DNA of 8,365 bases from RGIG1668 sp045124495 (GCA_045124495.1 JBGVLX010000131.1:1-8365), one strand, 5' to 3'; positions 1 through 5,286 are shown, numbered from the stretch's first letter. The notes: generated from the sequence alone by a model not told the origin. Program-made: numbers and translations.

Positions 1-9
1 TGTTATCAT
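1..9 (+). promoter_or_regulatory. Extended -10 promoter for the holin-like toxin
   Basis: The window opens with TG-T-TATCAT, an extended -10 element (TGnTATAAT type, 5 of 6 in the hexamer). Transcription would start near position 16 and give a short leader of about 38 nt before the toxin start codon. The -35 lies outside the window, so the promoter cannot be fully judged. Confidence 0.45.
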
Positions 10-26
10 TTATCCAGTGGGAACGG

Positions 27-48
27 TTGCCCCTTGAGAAAGGGGGAA
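27..48 (+). promoter_or_regulatory. Hairpin sequestering the toxin ribosome binding site
   Basis: CCCCTT (30-35) pairs perfectly with AAGGGG (40-45) across a GAGA tetraloop (GNRA class); the flanking TT/AA (27-28 and 47-48) can extend the stem past one mismatch. The right arm is the Shine-Dalgarno sequence of the small ORF starting at 54, so the folded leader would block ribosome entry. Ribosome-site sequestration in the leader is typical of type I toxin mRNAs such as Fst. The pairing is seen directly; its effect on translation is inferred. Confidence 0.55.
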
Positions 49-53
49 TGCCT

Positions 54-155
54 ATGCAGTATGTTACATATGAAGATTTCATCCAAACCGGATTATTTAT
101 TGTAGCACTTATAGGTCTCATTTACGAGATATGTCATCATAACGACAAAAAATAA
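54..155 (+). CDS. Putative holin-like toxin, 33-residue membrane peptide
   Basis: A short ORF begins MQYVTYEDFIQTGLF, continues with a hydrophobic segment (IVALIGLIYEI, about residues 16-26) and ends in a polar, basic tail (HHNDKK). This layout (short N-terminus, one membrane helix, charged tail) is that of the putative holin-like toxin family of Firmicutes, related in design to the TxpA and Fst type I toxins. Such peptides insert in the membrane when over-produced. The ATG at 54 is chosen over the in-frame ATG at 48 because the AGGGGG ribosome site (41-46) lies about 7 nt before 54 but abuts 48. The stop codon runs straight into a symmetrical terminator, and an antisense promoter faces the gene from the right. 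The ORF is too short to prove by coding statistics, but the peptide pattern, ribosome site and flanking RNA signals agree. Confidence 0.7.
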   Translation: MQYVTYEDFIQTGLFIVALIGLIYEICHHNDKK

Positions 156-190
156 CCGCCCCTGTGTGGAAACTCTGGCGGTTATTTTTT
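147..190. terminator. Symmetrical bidirectional terminator shared by toxin mRNA and antisense RNA
   Basis: AAAAAATAACCGCC (147-160) is perfectly complementary to GGCGGTTATTTTTT (177-190), with a 16-nt loop. The GC-rich core is flanked by A6 on one side and T6 on the other, so on either strand the hairpin is followed by a U-run. It can end the toxin transcript going right and a minus-strand RNA going left. The A-tract overlaps the last lysine codons and the stop codon of the toxin. Confidence 0.85.
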
Positions 191-235
191 AACTTCTAAC
201 TATCCCGAGGGGTACAACTTAGTACCACTCTTTGT
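147..235 (-). ncRNA. Candidate antisense (antitoxin) RNA, about 90 nt
   Basis: A minus-strand promoter (features at 242-270) would start RNA near 235, and the shared terminator would stop it near 147. The predicted RNA has two hairpins: a 5' one formed by GGTAC/GTACC (plus-strand 211-215 and 222-226) and the terminator hairpin. It would be fully complementary to the toxin mRNA 3' end over about 44 nt, including the stop codon. The CCCCT stretch of the antisense RNA could also pair with the AGGGG of the toxin ribosome site, though only over 5 bp. The layout matches convergent type I modules such as par of pAD1 and txpA/ratA. RNA ends and activity are predictions. Confidence 0.55.
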
Positions 236-241
236 AAAGAA

Positions 242-270
242 ATTGTACCACGCAAACCTATATTTTTCAA
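242..270 (-). promoter_or_regulatory. Minus-strand promoter for the antisense RNA
   Basis: Read on the minus strand: TTGAAA (265-270), a 17-nt spacer, then TACAAT (242-247), with TG one base upstream making an extended -10 (TGGTACAAT). Hexamer matches are 5 of 6 at both elements and the spacing is ideal. No minus-strand ORF follows it; it only leads into the shared terminator. Confidence 0.6.
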
Positions 271-336
271 GTGAAATTTTAGTTACAAGTTTGCTGCAAT
301 ATATTTGCAATATGATAGCATAGTTGTAATTTGGAA

Positions 337-342
337 TATAAT
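337..342 (+). promoter_or_regulatory. Possible -10 box for the zinc-ribbon/aroB transcript
   Basis: A perfect TATAAT lies about 23 nt before the ATG at 365. No good -35 is present at 16-18 nt; the best is ATGATA (312-317) at 19 nt. It is the only promoter candidate seen between the antisense promoter and aroB, so it may drive both downstream genes, but AT-rich sequence makes chance matches common. Confidence 0.35.
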
Positions 343-364
343 GAAGTGTGTGTGAGAAACAAAG

Positions 365-535
365 ATGAAGTGTCCCAAATGTGGTAGTACAAATTTACAA
401 TCTGTAACAGAAACAAGTTCCAAAGGAAAAGATTTTTCAGCAAGCAAGGGGTGTTGTGGGGAAATCCTACCAGGGCCGATAGGAGTTTTATGTGTTGCTT
501 GTGGAAAGGGAGGGAAAATTTGTGAGCGTATTTAA
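365..535 (+). CDS. Small two-CxxC protein, shortened zinc-ribbon type
   Basis: The 56-residue ORF begins MKCPKCGSTN, so it has CxxC at 3-6, followed by a GKDFSASKGCCG stretch (about 22-33), a Gly/Pro/Ile segment, CVAC at 43-46 and a basic Gly-rich tail. It resembles small clostridial zinc-ribbon proteins that start MKCPKCGS, have the GKDFS-KGCCG segment and normally continue to a final CxxCG knuckle; that last part is absent here. The two remaining CxxC pairs could still bind zinc. No clear ribosome site precedes the ATG. The gene overlaps the chosen aroB start by 14 nt and contains the aroB ribosome site, so the two may be translationally coupled, or the 3' end may have been lost when the genes were joined. 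Function unknown; family recognition is from memory. Confidence 0.5.
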   Translation: MKCPKCGSTNLQSVTETSSKGKDFSASKGCCGEILPGPIGVLCVACGKGGKICERI

Positions 536-1634
536 TGTGGAATTAAAGAAAGTAGTCGATGACAGTTATGAAATTGAAATTGGTTATGAATTGGAAGACA
601 AGTTGATTTCTGATTTGAAACATGGTCTGGTAGGTAATATTACGAAATTTGCCGTCATTACAGACAGTAATGTTAAGGAATTATATGCAGAAAGCATACA
701 TGATAAATTAAAAGAAGCAGGATTTACGGCGGATTTATTTGTATTTGAAGCCGGGGAAACACAAAAGACTAGGGAAACTAAGGAATTTGTGGAAGATTCC
801 ATGCTGGAAAAAGGCTACCGTCGGGATTGTTGCATCATCGCAGTTGGCGGTGGTGTAGTAACAGATTTGTCAGGCTTTGTGGCAGGTACCTTTGGACGAG
901 GGGTTCCTTTTATCAATTATGCCACTACTTTATTGGCGGCGGCAGATGCTTCCGTAGGAGGTAAGACTGCAGTAGACACGCCACTAGCAACCAATTTAAT
1001 TGGCCTATTTAATCAGCCTGAGAAAGTGTATTTAGATATTGCTACATGGAAGACTTTACCAGAAAGACAGGTTGCCAGTGGGTTAGCAGAGACCATAAAA
1101 CACGCCTGCATTGCCAGTAAGGAATTTTTTGATTATTTAAAGGAACATATGAATGAAACCTTTGATATAAAAGAAGAAGTTTGTGAATACATTGCCAATG
1201 AAAATTGCAGAATAAAGTATGAAGTGGTAATGAAGGACGAAAGAGAAAGTGGTTTAAGAGAAGTATTAAATTTGGGACATACAGTGGGAAGGGCCATTGA
1301 AACAGTAAGTGGTTACAGACTGCTGCATGGAGAGGCTCTTTCCATTGGTATGGTAGCAGAGGTAAAACTGGCCCATAAATTAGGTTATATGTCTTTAGAG
1401 GAAAGTCAGGAAGTAATTTCATTATTTGAAAAAGCAAATCTTCCGGTGGCTATACCAGAGTATATTAACCGGGAAGAATTGGTGAAAAAATTATACACGG
1501 ACAAGAAAGTGAAAAATGGAAGAATCCGATTTGTAGTACAAAAAGGCATTGGCGATATCGTTGAATTTGAAGAAGGAGTATTTGCAACTCCGATTGAGGA
1601 AAACGTAGCGAGAGAAATTATCATGAAGATGTAA
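522..1634 (+). CDS. aroB: 3-dehydroquinate synthase
   Basis: This is a cytoplasmic, NAD- and metal-dependent enzyme that converts DAHP to 3-dehydroquinate, step two of the shikimate pathway. The 370-residue product is near the usual AroB length. Seen in order: the NAD-binding GGG of the GGGVVTD block (109-115), GRG (125-127), the SVGGKTAVDTP block (144-154), E190 and K193 in SGLAETIKH, K238-D-E, R246, and N250 with H253 in LNLGHT, then H269 in LLHGE. E190, H253 and H269 match the three metal ligands of the family. R257 stands where the conserved substrate-contacting His (GHTxGHA) is expected. The DTP-(x)3-NLIG-(x)3-QP pattern resembles the AROM-type branch more than E. coli AroB. I chose GTG at 522, which has AGGGAGGG 7 nt upstream, over the upstream GTG at 492, which lacks a ribosome site and would add 10 residues inside the zinc-ribbon ORF. 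No other aro gene is nearby. Confidence 0.9.
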   Translation: MSVFNVELKKVVDDSYEIEIGYELEDKLISDLKHGLVGNITKFAVITDSNVKELYAESIHDKLKEAGFTADLFVFEAGETQKTRETKEFVEDSMLEKGYRRDCCIIAVGGGVVTDLSGFVAGTFGRGVPFINYATTLLAAADASVGGKTAVDTPLATNLIGLFNQPEKVYLDIATWKTLPERQVASGLAETIKHACIASKEFFDYLKEHMNETFDIKEEVCEYIANENCRIKYEVVMKDERESGLREVLNLGHTVGRAIETVSGYRLLHGEALSIGMVAEVKLAHKLGYMSLEESQEVISLFEKANLPVAIPEYINREELVKKLYTDKKVKNGRIRFVVQKGIGDIVEFEEGVFATPIEENVAREIIMKM

Positions 1635-1759
1635 AAAACATGTCATAGAGATACAACCTGATTTTGGAGATGAAGTTTTGAAAAGGACGGTGTAGCAGGA
1701 ATCTCCTTGCCCTTAGATAATTGGAAGATCTCAAGTAGGATTACGGTTAGTAGTACGGT

Positions 1760-1781
1760 GGTTACTGGTCACACAGTAACC
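1760..1781. repeat. Inverted repeat, 8-bp stem
   Basis: GGTTACTG (1760-1767) and CAGTAACC (1774-1781) are perfect inverted repeats around GTCACA. No T-run follows, so it is not a standard terminator. It lies about 60 nt upstream of the flavoprotein -10 box. It could be an operator or a structured part of a longer dispersed element. Confidence 0.5.
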
Positions 1782-1840
1782 TATAGTCACATTTGTCATA
1801 AAAAATACTGACAGACATCACTGTTTTTTTCTATTTATCA

Positions 1841-1849
1841 TGGTATAAT
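1841..1849 (+). promoter_or_regulatory. Extended -10 promoter for the flavoprotein gene
   Basis: TG-G-TATAAT is a perfect extended -10 box. No good -35 exists at 17 nt (CTGTTT at 1821-1826), which is tolerated by extended -10 promoters. Transcription would start near 1856 and leave a leader of about 90 nt that contains the CTGATATCAG palindrome. Confidence 0.6.
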
Positions 1850-1944
1850 ATGATTAGTTTCAAAGAGAAAAAAGATAGAAGGACTGATATCAGAAGAAAG
1901 AAAAATCTGAGCCATCGGTTTTATGTGGAGAAACGGAGGAAACT

Positions 1945-2982
1945 ATGAATGTTTTGGTAATCAATGGAAGTCCAAAGGGGAAAAACAGTAATACATACAA
2001 ACTTACAACAGCTTTTGTCGAGGGTTTGAAAGGTAAAAATGAGGAATCACTTTTGGTAGAAGAGTTGCAGGTGAACCAATTAGAGATAAAGCCTTGTTTA
2101 GGTTGCTTTTCATGTTGGAAGAACACTCCTGGAAAATGTGTCACAGAGGATGATATGAAAATTGTGTTAGATAAACTTCTATGGGCAGACATTACCCTTT
2201 GGTCTTTCCCGTTATTTTACTTTAACGTTCCAGGAAAATTAAAGATGTTAATTGACAGGCTATTACCTATGGTATTGCCTTTTATGGAATCAGGTGCTGA
2301 GAGTGGTGGTCATCCATCGAGATACGATATGAGTAAAAAAAGATATGTTTTAATTTCAACTTGCGGTTTTTATACAGCACAGGGAAATTATGATTCTGTA
2401 ATTTCGATGTTTGGTCATTTTCTTGGAAAAGACAATTTTGAAACGATTTTCTGTGGTCAAGGGGAATTGTTCCGGGTTCCGGAACTTAAGGATAGAACCA
2501 ATGAATATTTAAGCTTTGTAAAAAATGCAGGAGCTGAGTATCTAGAAGGGAAGATTTTGGATCACACAAGAAAACAATTAGAAACTTTATTATTCCCAAG
2601 AGAAATTTTTGAATCCATGGCGGATGCAAGCTGGGGCATTGATGAAAGGACAGGTAAAAAAATGGACGAAACTTTAGTATTTATCAAACAAATGGCAGCA
2701 TTATATAATAAGAACTCTTATCAGGGGCAGGAAAAGGTGTTAGAAATGGACCTTACTGACGTAGATAAGAAGTATCAGATTCTTTTAAAAGAAGATGGTT
2801 CAGAGGTTCTGACAGAGAATTTTAAAGATGCTACGACTAAAATCATCACTCCATACACCGTTTGGGCAGATATTGCCTCAGGAAAACTGAATGGGGCAGA
2901 AGCTTTGATGAAGCAGATGTACCGTGTGGAAGGTGATTATGATATTATCATGCGTTGGAATGATTATTTTGGAGGAAATTAA
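1945..2982 (+). CDS. Flavodoxin-fold NAD(P)H:FMN oxidoreductase with C-terminal SCP2-like domain
   Basis: The 345-residue protein starts with a flavodoxin-like NADPH-dependent FMN reductase domain (about 1-200). It has an initial beta strand (MNVLVINGSP), then a Gly/Ser/Asn loop expected to hold the FMN phosphate (7-17). The cysteine cluster C51-x2-C54-x2-C57-x7-C65 follows the spacing of the compact [4Fe-4S] motif of iron-sulfur flavoproteins. Many reductases of this family carry a similar C-x-GC-x2-CW signature without a proven cluster. Residues about 262-343 (KIITPYTVWADIASGKLNG, then ALMKQMYRVEGDYDI) resemble an SCP2/sterol-carrier lipid-binding domain. Together these suggest a cytoplasmic electron-transfer flavoprotein acting on a hydrophobic substrate, but the substrate is unknown. 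A GGAGGA ribosome site sits 4 nt before the ATG. The protein stops right after the SCP2-like segment; I recall longer relatives with more C-terminal sequence, so shortening is possible but unproven. Confidence 0.8.
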   Translation: MNVLVINGSPKGKNSNTYKLTTAFVEGLKGKNEESLLVEELQVNQLEIKPCLGCFSCWKNTPGKCVTEDDMKIVLDKLLWADITLWSFPLFYFNVPGKLKMLIDRLLPMVLPFMESGAESGGHPSRYDMSKKRYVLISTCGFYTAQGNYDSVISMFGHFLGKDNFETIFCGQGELFRVPELKDRTNEYLSFVKNAGAEYLEGKILDHTRKQLETLLFPREIFESMADASWGIDERTGKKMDETLVFIKQMAALYNKNSYQGQEKVLEMDLTDVDKKYQILLKEDGSEVLTENFKDATTKIITPYTVWADIASGKLNGAEALMKQMYRVEGDYDIIMRWNDYFGGN

Positions 2983-2990
2983 ATTTCCAC

Positions 2991-3020
2991 TAGACAAAAC
3001 GTTTGTTCTTGTGATACAAT
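2991..3020 (+). promoter_or_regulatory. Promoter with palindromic spacer
   Basis: TAGACA (2991-2996), an 18-nt spacer and TACAAT (3015-3020) with TG one base upstream (TGATACAAT) form a good SigA-like promoter, 5 of 6 at both boxes. ACAAA-ACG-TTTGT lies over and just after the -35, containing a perfect AAACGTTT, and could be an operator. It begins 9 nt after the flavoprotein stop codon and fires towards the tiny ORF. Confidence 0.45.
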
Positions 3021-3070
3021 TGCACAGTCAGGATGTAAAAATCTTTATTACGAAAGAAAATGAAAGGGGA

Positions 3071-3124
3071 ATGATGAACATGTTTAATACATTATTACAT
3101 TATGGTGGGAAAATTGAATGTTGA
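3071..3124 (+). CDS. Tiny ORF, 17 codons (or 14 from the third ATG)
   Basis: A strong AAAGGGGA ribosome site (3063-3070) is followed by ATG at 3071, 3074 and 3080. Best spacing (9 nt) is to 3080, giving MFNTLLHYGGKIEC. The peptide has no homolog I recognise. It could be a real micro-peptide, or the first codons of a larger gene that has been deleted, because a terminator follows 57 nt later. Nothing in the peptide shows a function. Confidence 0.25.
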   Translation: MMNMFNTLLHYGGKIEC

Positions 3125-3180
3125 TGGATGGATAAGCATTTGTAGTCATTTTCAAAAATAATATACTATGGTAATTTTTG

Positions 3181-3215
3181 GCGTATGATTAGAAATACTC
3201 ATACGCTATTTTTTT
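3181..3215 (+). terminator. Rho-independent terminator
   Basis: GCGTATGA (3181-3188) pairs perfectly with TCATACGC (3199-3206) around a 10-nt loop and is followed by TA and a run of seven T. It would end transcription from the flavoprotein gene and from the promoter at 2991-3020, isolating the ABC operon from upstream read-through. Confidence 0.85.
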
Positions 3216-3251
3216 ATCTAAAAATGAGTACAATGCTTTGATTCATCAATT

Positions 3252-3313
3252 GGTAATTGCGAAACGATCAAAAACATCACTTTCACACAGAGTATGATAG
3301 TTTCGCAATTACC
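3252..3313. repeat. Perfect 14-bp inverted repeat upstream of the ABC operon
   Basis: GGTAATTGCGAAAC (3252-3265) and GTTTCGCAATTACC (3300-3313) are perfect inverted repeats separated by 34 nt, ending 32 nt before the ATPase start codon. No T-run follows the right arm. A -10-like TATGAT (3293-3298) lies in the loop, so the right arm would overlap the start of transcription; no fitting -35 was found. Candidates are a paired operator for the exporter operon, a leader RNA structure, or a miniature element. I saw no flanking target duplication. Confidence 0.7.
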
Positions 3314-3345
3314 CATGGATTTATAAGAAAGAAAGGATCGGAATT

Positions 3346-4356
3346 ATGATTTACGTAGAGAATGTGACAAAAGAATTTAAAAAGACAGTAAAAAATCCAG
3401 GTCTTGCAGGAAGTGTGAAGTCCTTATTTCATAGGGAATATGAAACCGTAAAGGCTGTGGATGATATTTCCTTTGAAGTACCGAAAGGAGAAATTTTGGG
3501 ATTTATCGGTGCAAACGGTGCCGGAAAATCTACAACCATTAAGATGCTTACCGGTATCCTGACACCTACAGAAGGAAAAGTTGAAATTAATGGACAGATT
3601 CCATTTAAGAATCGTAAAAAATATGTAAAGGAAATCGGGGTTGTTTTCGGGCAGAGAACCCAGCTATGGTGGGATCTTCCATTATTAGAGACTTTTTCGG
3701 TTTTAAAACAGATTTATCAGGTAGATGAGGAACAGTTTAAAACCAGAATGGCGTTTTTAAATGAGGTGTTAGAGCTAGATGATTTCATTAAAAGTCCCGT
3801 AAGAACCTTATCTTTAGGACAGAGAATGAGAGCAGATTTGGCTGCCAGTCTGATACATAATCCCAAAGTATTGTTTTTGGATGAACCGACCATTGGTCTT
3901 GATGTTGCAGTAAAGAATAACATTCGAAAGGCCATTACCCAGATTAATGAGCAGGAAAAGACTACCATTATTCTTACCACTCATGATTTAAATGACATAG
4001 AAACTCTATGTAAAAGAATTGTTATGATAGATAAGGGAAAAATCATGTATGATGGTGCGTTATCTGAGATGAAACAGCAATACGGTAAATATCGTGAAGT
4101 TAATATGTCGCTGTTCCAAAATGAGGATTATGAACAGCTGCATTTTGAAGAAGATTTAAAACTTGGGGGAGAAGATTTGAAGGTGGTTCGGAACAAAGAA
4201 AAGATTACCGTGACCTTCCATTCCGATAAAATCTCGGTTTCAGACCTATTAAGTTATATTTTGAATAAAACCCAGGTGAAAGATATTTCTGTAAATGATG
4301 TAAATATTGAAGAAATTGTCTGCCGTATGTATGGAAATGGGGTGTCAGCTTCATGA
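3346..4356 (+). CDS. ABC-2 type exporter, ATP-binding subunit (COG4586 type)
   Basis: This cytoplasmic ATPase would power export through the two permeases encoded next. The 336-residue protein has Walker A GANGAGKST (55-63), a Q-loop (GQRTQLWWD, 102-110), the ABC signature as LSLGQ (155-159), Walker B VLFLDEP (175-181), D-loop GLD (184-186) and switch H213 in TTHD. An insertion before the core strand (KNPGLAGSVKSLFHRE, about 16-31) and the LWWDLP segment after the Q-loop are hallmarks of the COG4586 group, which pairs with COG4587 and COG3694 permeases. Known members include a cyanobacterial viologen exporter, but substrates vary and cannot be read from sequence. About 100 C-terminal residues form an accessory domain. 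AAAGGA lies 8 nt before the ATG. The stop overlaps the next start (ATGA), showing translational coupling. Confidence 0.92.
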   Translation: MIYVENVTKEFKKTVKNPGLAGSVKSLFHREYETVKAVDDISFEVPKGEILGFIGANGAGKSTTIKMLTGILTPTEGKVEINGQIPFKNRKKYVKEIGVVFGQRTQLWWDLPLLETFSVLKQIYQVDEEQFKTRMAFLNEVLELDDFIKSPVRTLSLGQRMRADLAASLIHNPKVLFLDEPTIGLDVAVKNNIRKAITQINEQEKTTIILTTHDLNDIETLCKRIVMIDKGKIMYDGALSEMKQQYGKYREVNMSLFQNEDYEQLHFEEDLKLGGEDLKVVRNKEKITVTFHSDKISVSDLLSYILNKTQVKDISVNDVNIEEIVCRMYGNGVSAS

Positions 4357-5192
4357 GTAATATAAAAACAAGAGGTATCGGGTTTATCAATACCTATAAA
4401 GCCTTTACTAAGGCAGGAGTGCAAAGCTCCATGGCATATAGGGCCAGCTTTTTATGTTTTGTTTTGGGAGAATCTTTATATTGTTTCGTAATGTATTTTA
4501 TCTGGAAAGCAGTCTTTGCATCATCCGGAAATAGCACATTTATGGGATTTTCCATGACAGATATGACGGTGTATGTATTTTTATCCAATCTGGTAGGATT
4601 CCTTACCAGCACGGATTCCACCGAAAGTCTGGCGGATGAAATTCACGATGGAAGCATTATTATGAGAATGATTAAGCCGGTAAATGTGGATTTCAGCCTT
4701 CTGGCGTTTGAACTGGGAAATAAGGTAATGATGATCACCTGTGTTTTCATTCCGGTTATGATTGGAGTAGAGGTGTACCGGTGGGCTGTTTTGGGATACT
4801 GCGCTTTTAATATTGTGAACTTTTTATTATTTGTAGTCAGTACAGTGTTAAGTTATTTGTTAGCTTTTTATCTAAACTTGATTTTTGGATATTTAGCATT
4901 CTTTCTAATGAATATATGGGGATTTTCCATCTTAAAGGGTTCTTTGATTAAGTTCTTTTCAGGCTCTTTGATTCCGTTGGCATTTTTCCCGGGCGCAGTA
5001 AGAGTGGTATTTGAACAGTTACCATTTGCTTCTTTGGTGTATGTACCGACCATGCTTTATATGGGCAAATACAGTGGATGGGAAATCGTGTTTGTGCTGG
5101 CGAAACAGGTACTTTGGCTGGGTGTGTTCGTTTATATCAGTAAAGTAATATGGAAATGGGCACAAAAAAGACTTGCAGTTCAAGGAGGTTAA
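4353..5192 (+). CDS. ABC-2 type exporter permease 1 (COG4587/ABC2_membrane_6 type)
   Basis: This 279-residue integral membrane subunit has about six hydrophobic segments (near 32-54, 70-86, 122-140, 145-180, 181-200 and 244-263). Between the second and third is the cytoplasmic coupling segment DEIHDGSIIMRMIKPVN (95-111), expected to contact the ATPase. The SGSLIPLAFFP...LPFASLVYVPTMLY block (203-236) is typical of this permease family. Its ATG overlaps the ATPase stop by 4 nt. The last codons (Gln-Gly-Gly-stop) contain a perfect AAGGAGGT ribosome-site sequence, but no ATG follows at the right distance, because tandem hairpins lie between it and the second permease. With permease 2 it would form a heterodimeric channel; the substrate is unknown. 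Confidence 0.88.
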   Translation: MSNIKTRGIGFINTYKAFTKAGVQSSMAYRASFLCFVLGESLYCFVMYFIWKAVFASSGNSTFMGFSMTDMTVYVFLSNLVGFLTSTDSTESLADEIHDGSIIMRMIKPVNVDFSLLAFELGNKVMMITCVFIPVMIGVEVYRWAVLGYCAFNIVNFLLFVVSTVLSYLLAFYLNLIFGYLAFFLMNIWGFSILKGSLIKFFSGSLIPLAFFPGAVRVVFEQLPFASLVYVPTMLYMGKYSGWEIVFVLAKQVLWLGVFVYISKVIWKWAQKRLAVQGG

Positions 5193-5215
5193 ATTGAAAG
5201 ATAAATCTTTCAATT
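5192..5215. other. Hairpin A, copy 1
   Basis: AATTGAAAGAT (5192-5202) and ATCTTTCAATT (5205-5215) are perfect inverted repeats; realistically a 10-bp stem with a UAAA loop. It begins at the last base of the permease 1 stop codon. The following GTTTTATT is T-rich, so weak termination is possible, but the stem is AT-rich. Confidence 0.8.
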
Positions 5216-5226
5216 GTTTTATTCAA

Positions 5227-5253
5227 GTATATCGCAGAAAATCTGCGATATAC
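5227..5253. other. Hairpin B, copy 1
   Basis: GTATATCGCAGA (5227-5238) pairs perfectly with TCTGCGATATAC (5242-5253) around AAA. No T-run follows, so it is more likely an RNA stability or translation element, or a DNA palindrome, than a terminator. Confidence 0.8.
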
Positions 5254-5262
5254 AAGGGTTTA

Positions 5263-5286
5263 AATTGAAAGATAAATCTTTCAATT
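5263..5286. other. Hairpin A, copy 2
   Basis: Identical in sequence to copy 1, with arms 5263-5273 and 5276-5286, placed 71 nt downstream. It is followed by GTTTCATTTAAG, which differs from the first linker by a few bases. Confidence 0.8.

Larger units (their letters stand above)
1635..1944. other. Intergenic region with hairpin and leader; no convincing gene
   Basis: The 310 bp between aroB and the flavoprotein hold no ORF with a start and ribosome site. One frame from 1674 to about 1809 is open for roughly 45 codons and reads like protein (GVAGISLPLDNWKISSR), but it has no start codon. A hairpin (1760-1781), a promoter (1841-1849), a 10-bp palindrome CTGATATCAG (1884-1893) and a purine-rich leader follow. 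No strong aroB terminator was found; A6...T7 around 1800-1830 forms only a poor stem. Confidence 0.6.
2983..3345. other. Intergenic region: promoter, tiny ORF, terminator, long inverted repeat
   Basis: No recognisable gene of normal size is present in these 363 bp. From left to right it contains a promoter-like element (2991-3020), a 14-17 codon ORF with its own ribosome site (3071-3124), a strong terminator (3181-3215) and a 14-bp inverted repeat (3252-3313). The promoter, start and terminator with almost nothing in between look like a gene reduced by deletion, or a small peptide/sRNA unit. Confidence 0.55.

Noticed and set aside
492..521. Upstream GTG start for aroB at 492
   Set aside because: It has no ribosome site and adds ten residues not typical of AroB, while the GTG at 522 is preceded by AGGGAGGG at a good distance.
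1042..1437. 131-codon open frame on the minus strand
   Set aside because: It lies wholly inside aroB, has no ribosome site of note, and its translation is low-complexity and without recognisable motifs. It is a shadow of the real gene.
1800..1830. Possible aroB terminator (A6 ... T7)
   Set aside because: Only a 4-bp ACAG/CTGT stem with a 5-nt bulge links the A and T runs, which is too weak to call as a terminator.
1890..2192. 100-codon minus-strand frame over the flavoprotein start
   Set aside because: It overlaps the well-supported FMN-binding region of the plus-strand gene and shows no domain. The plus strand has a promoter and ribosome site.
3140..3167. Promoter-like TTGTAG-16-TATACT
   Set aside because: It would start transcription only a few bases before the strong terminator at 3181-3215, and the region is very AT-rich. 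Chance is the better explanation.
5019..5213. Minus-strand 64-codon frame starting MKDLSFN
   Set aside because: The similarity of its start to the plus-strand KDKSFN mini-ORF comes only from the palindrome at 5192-5215. The rest is antisense to permease 1.
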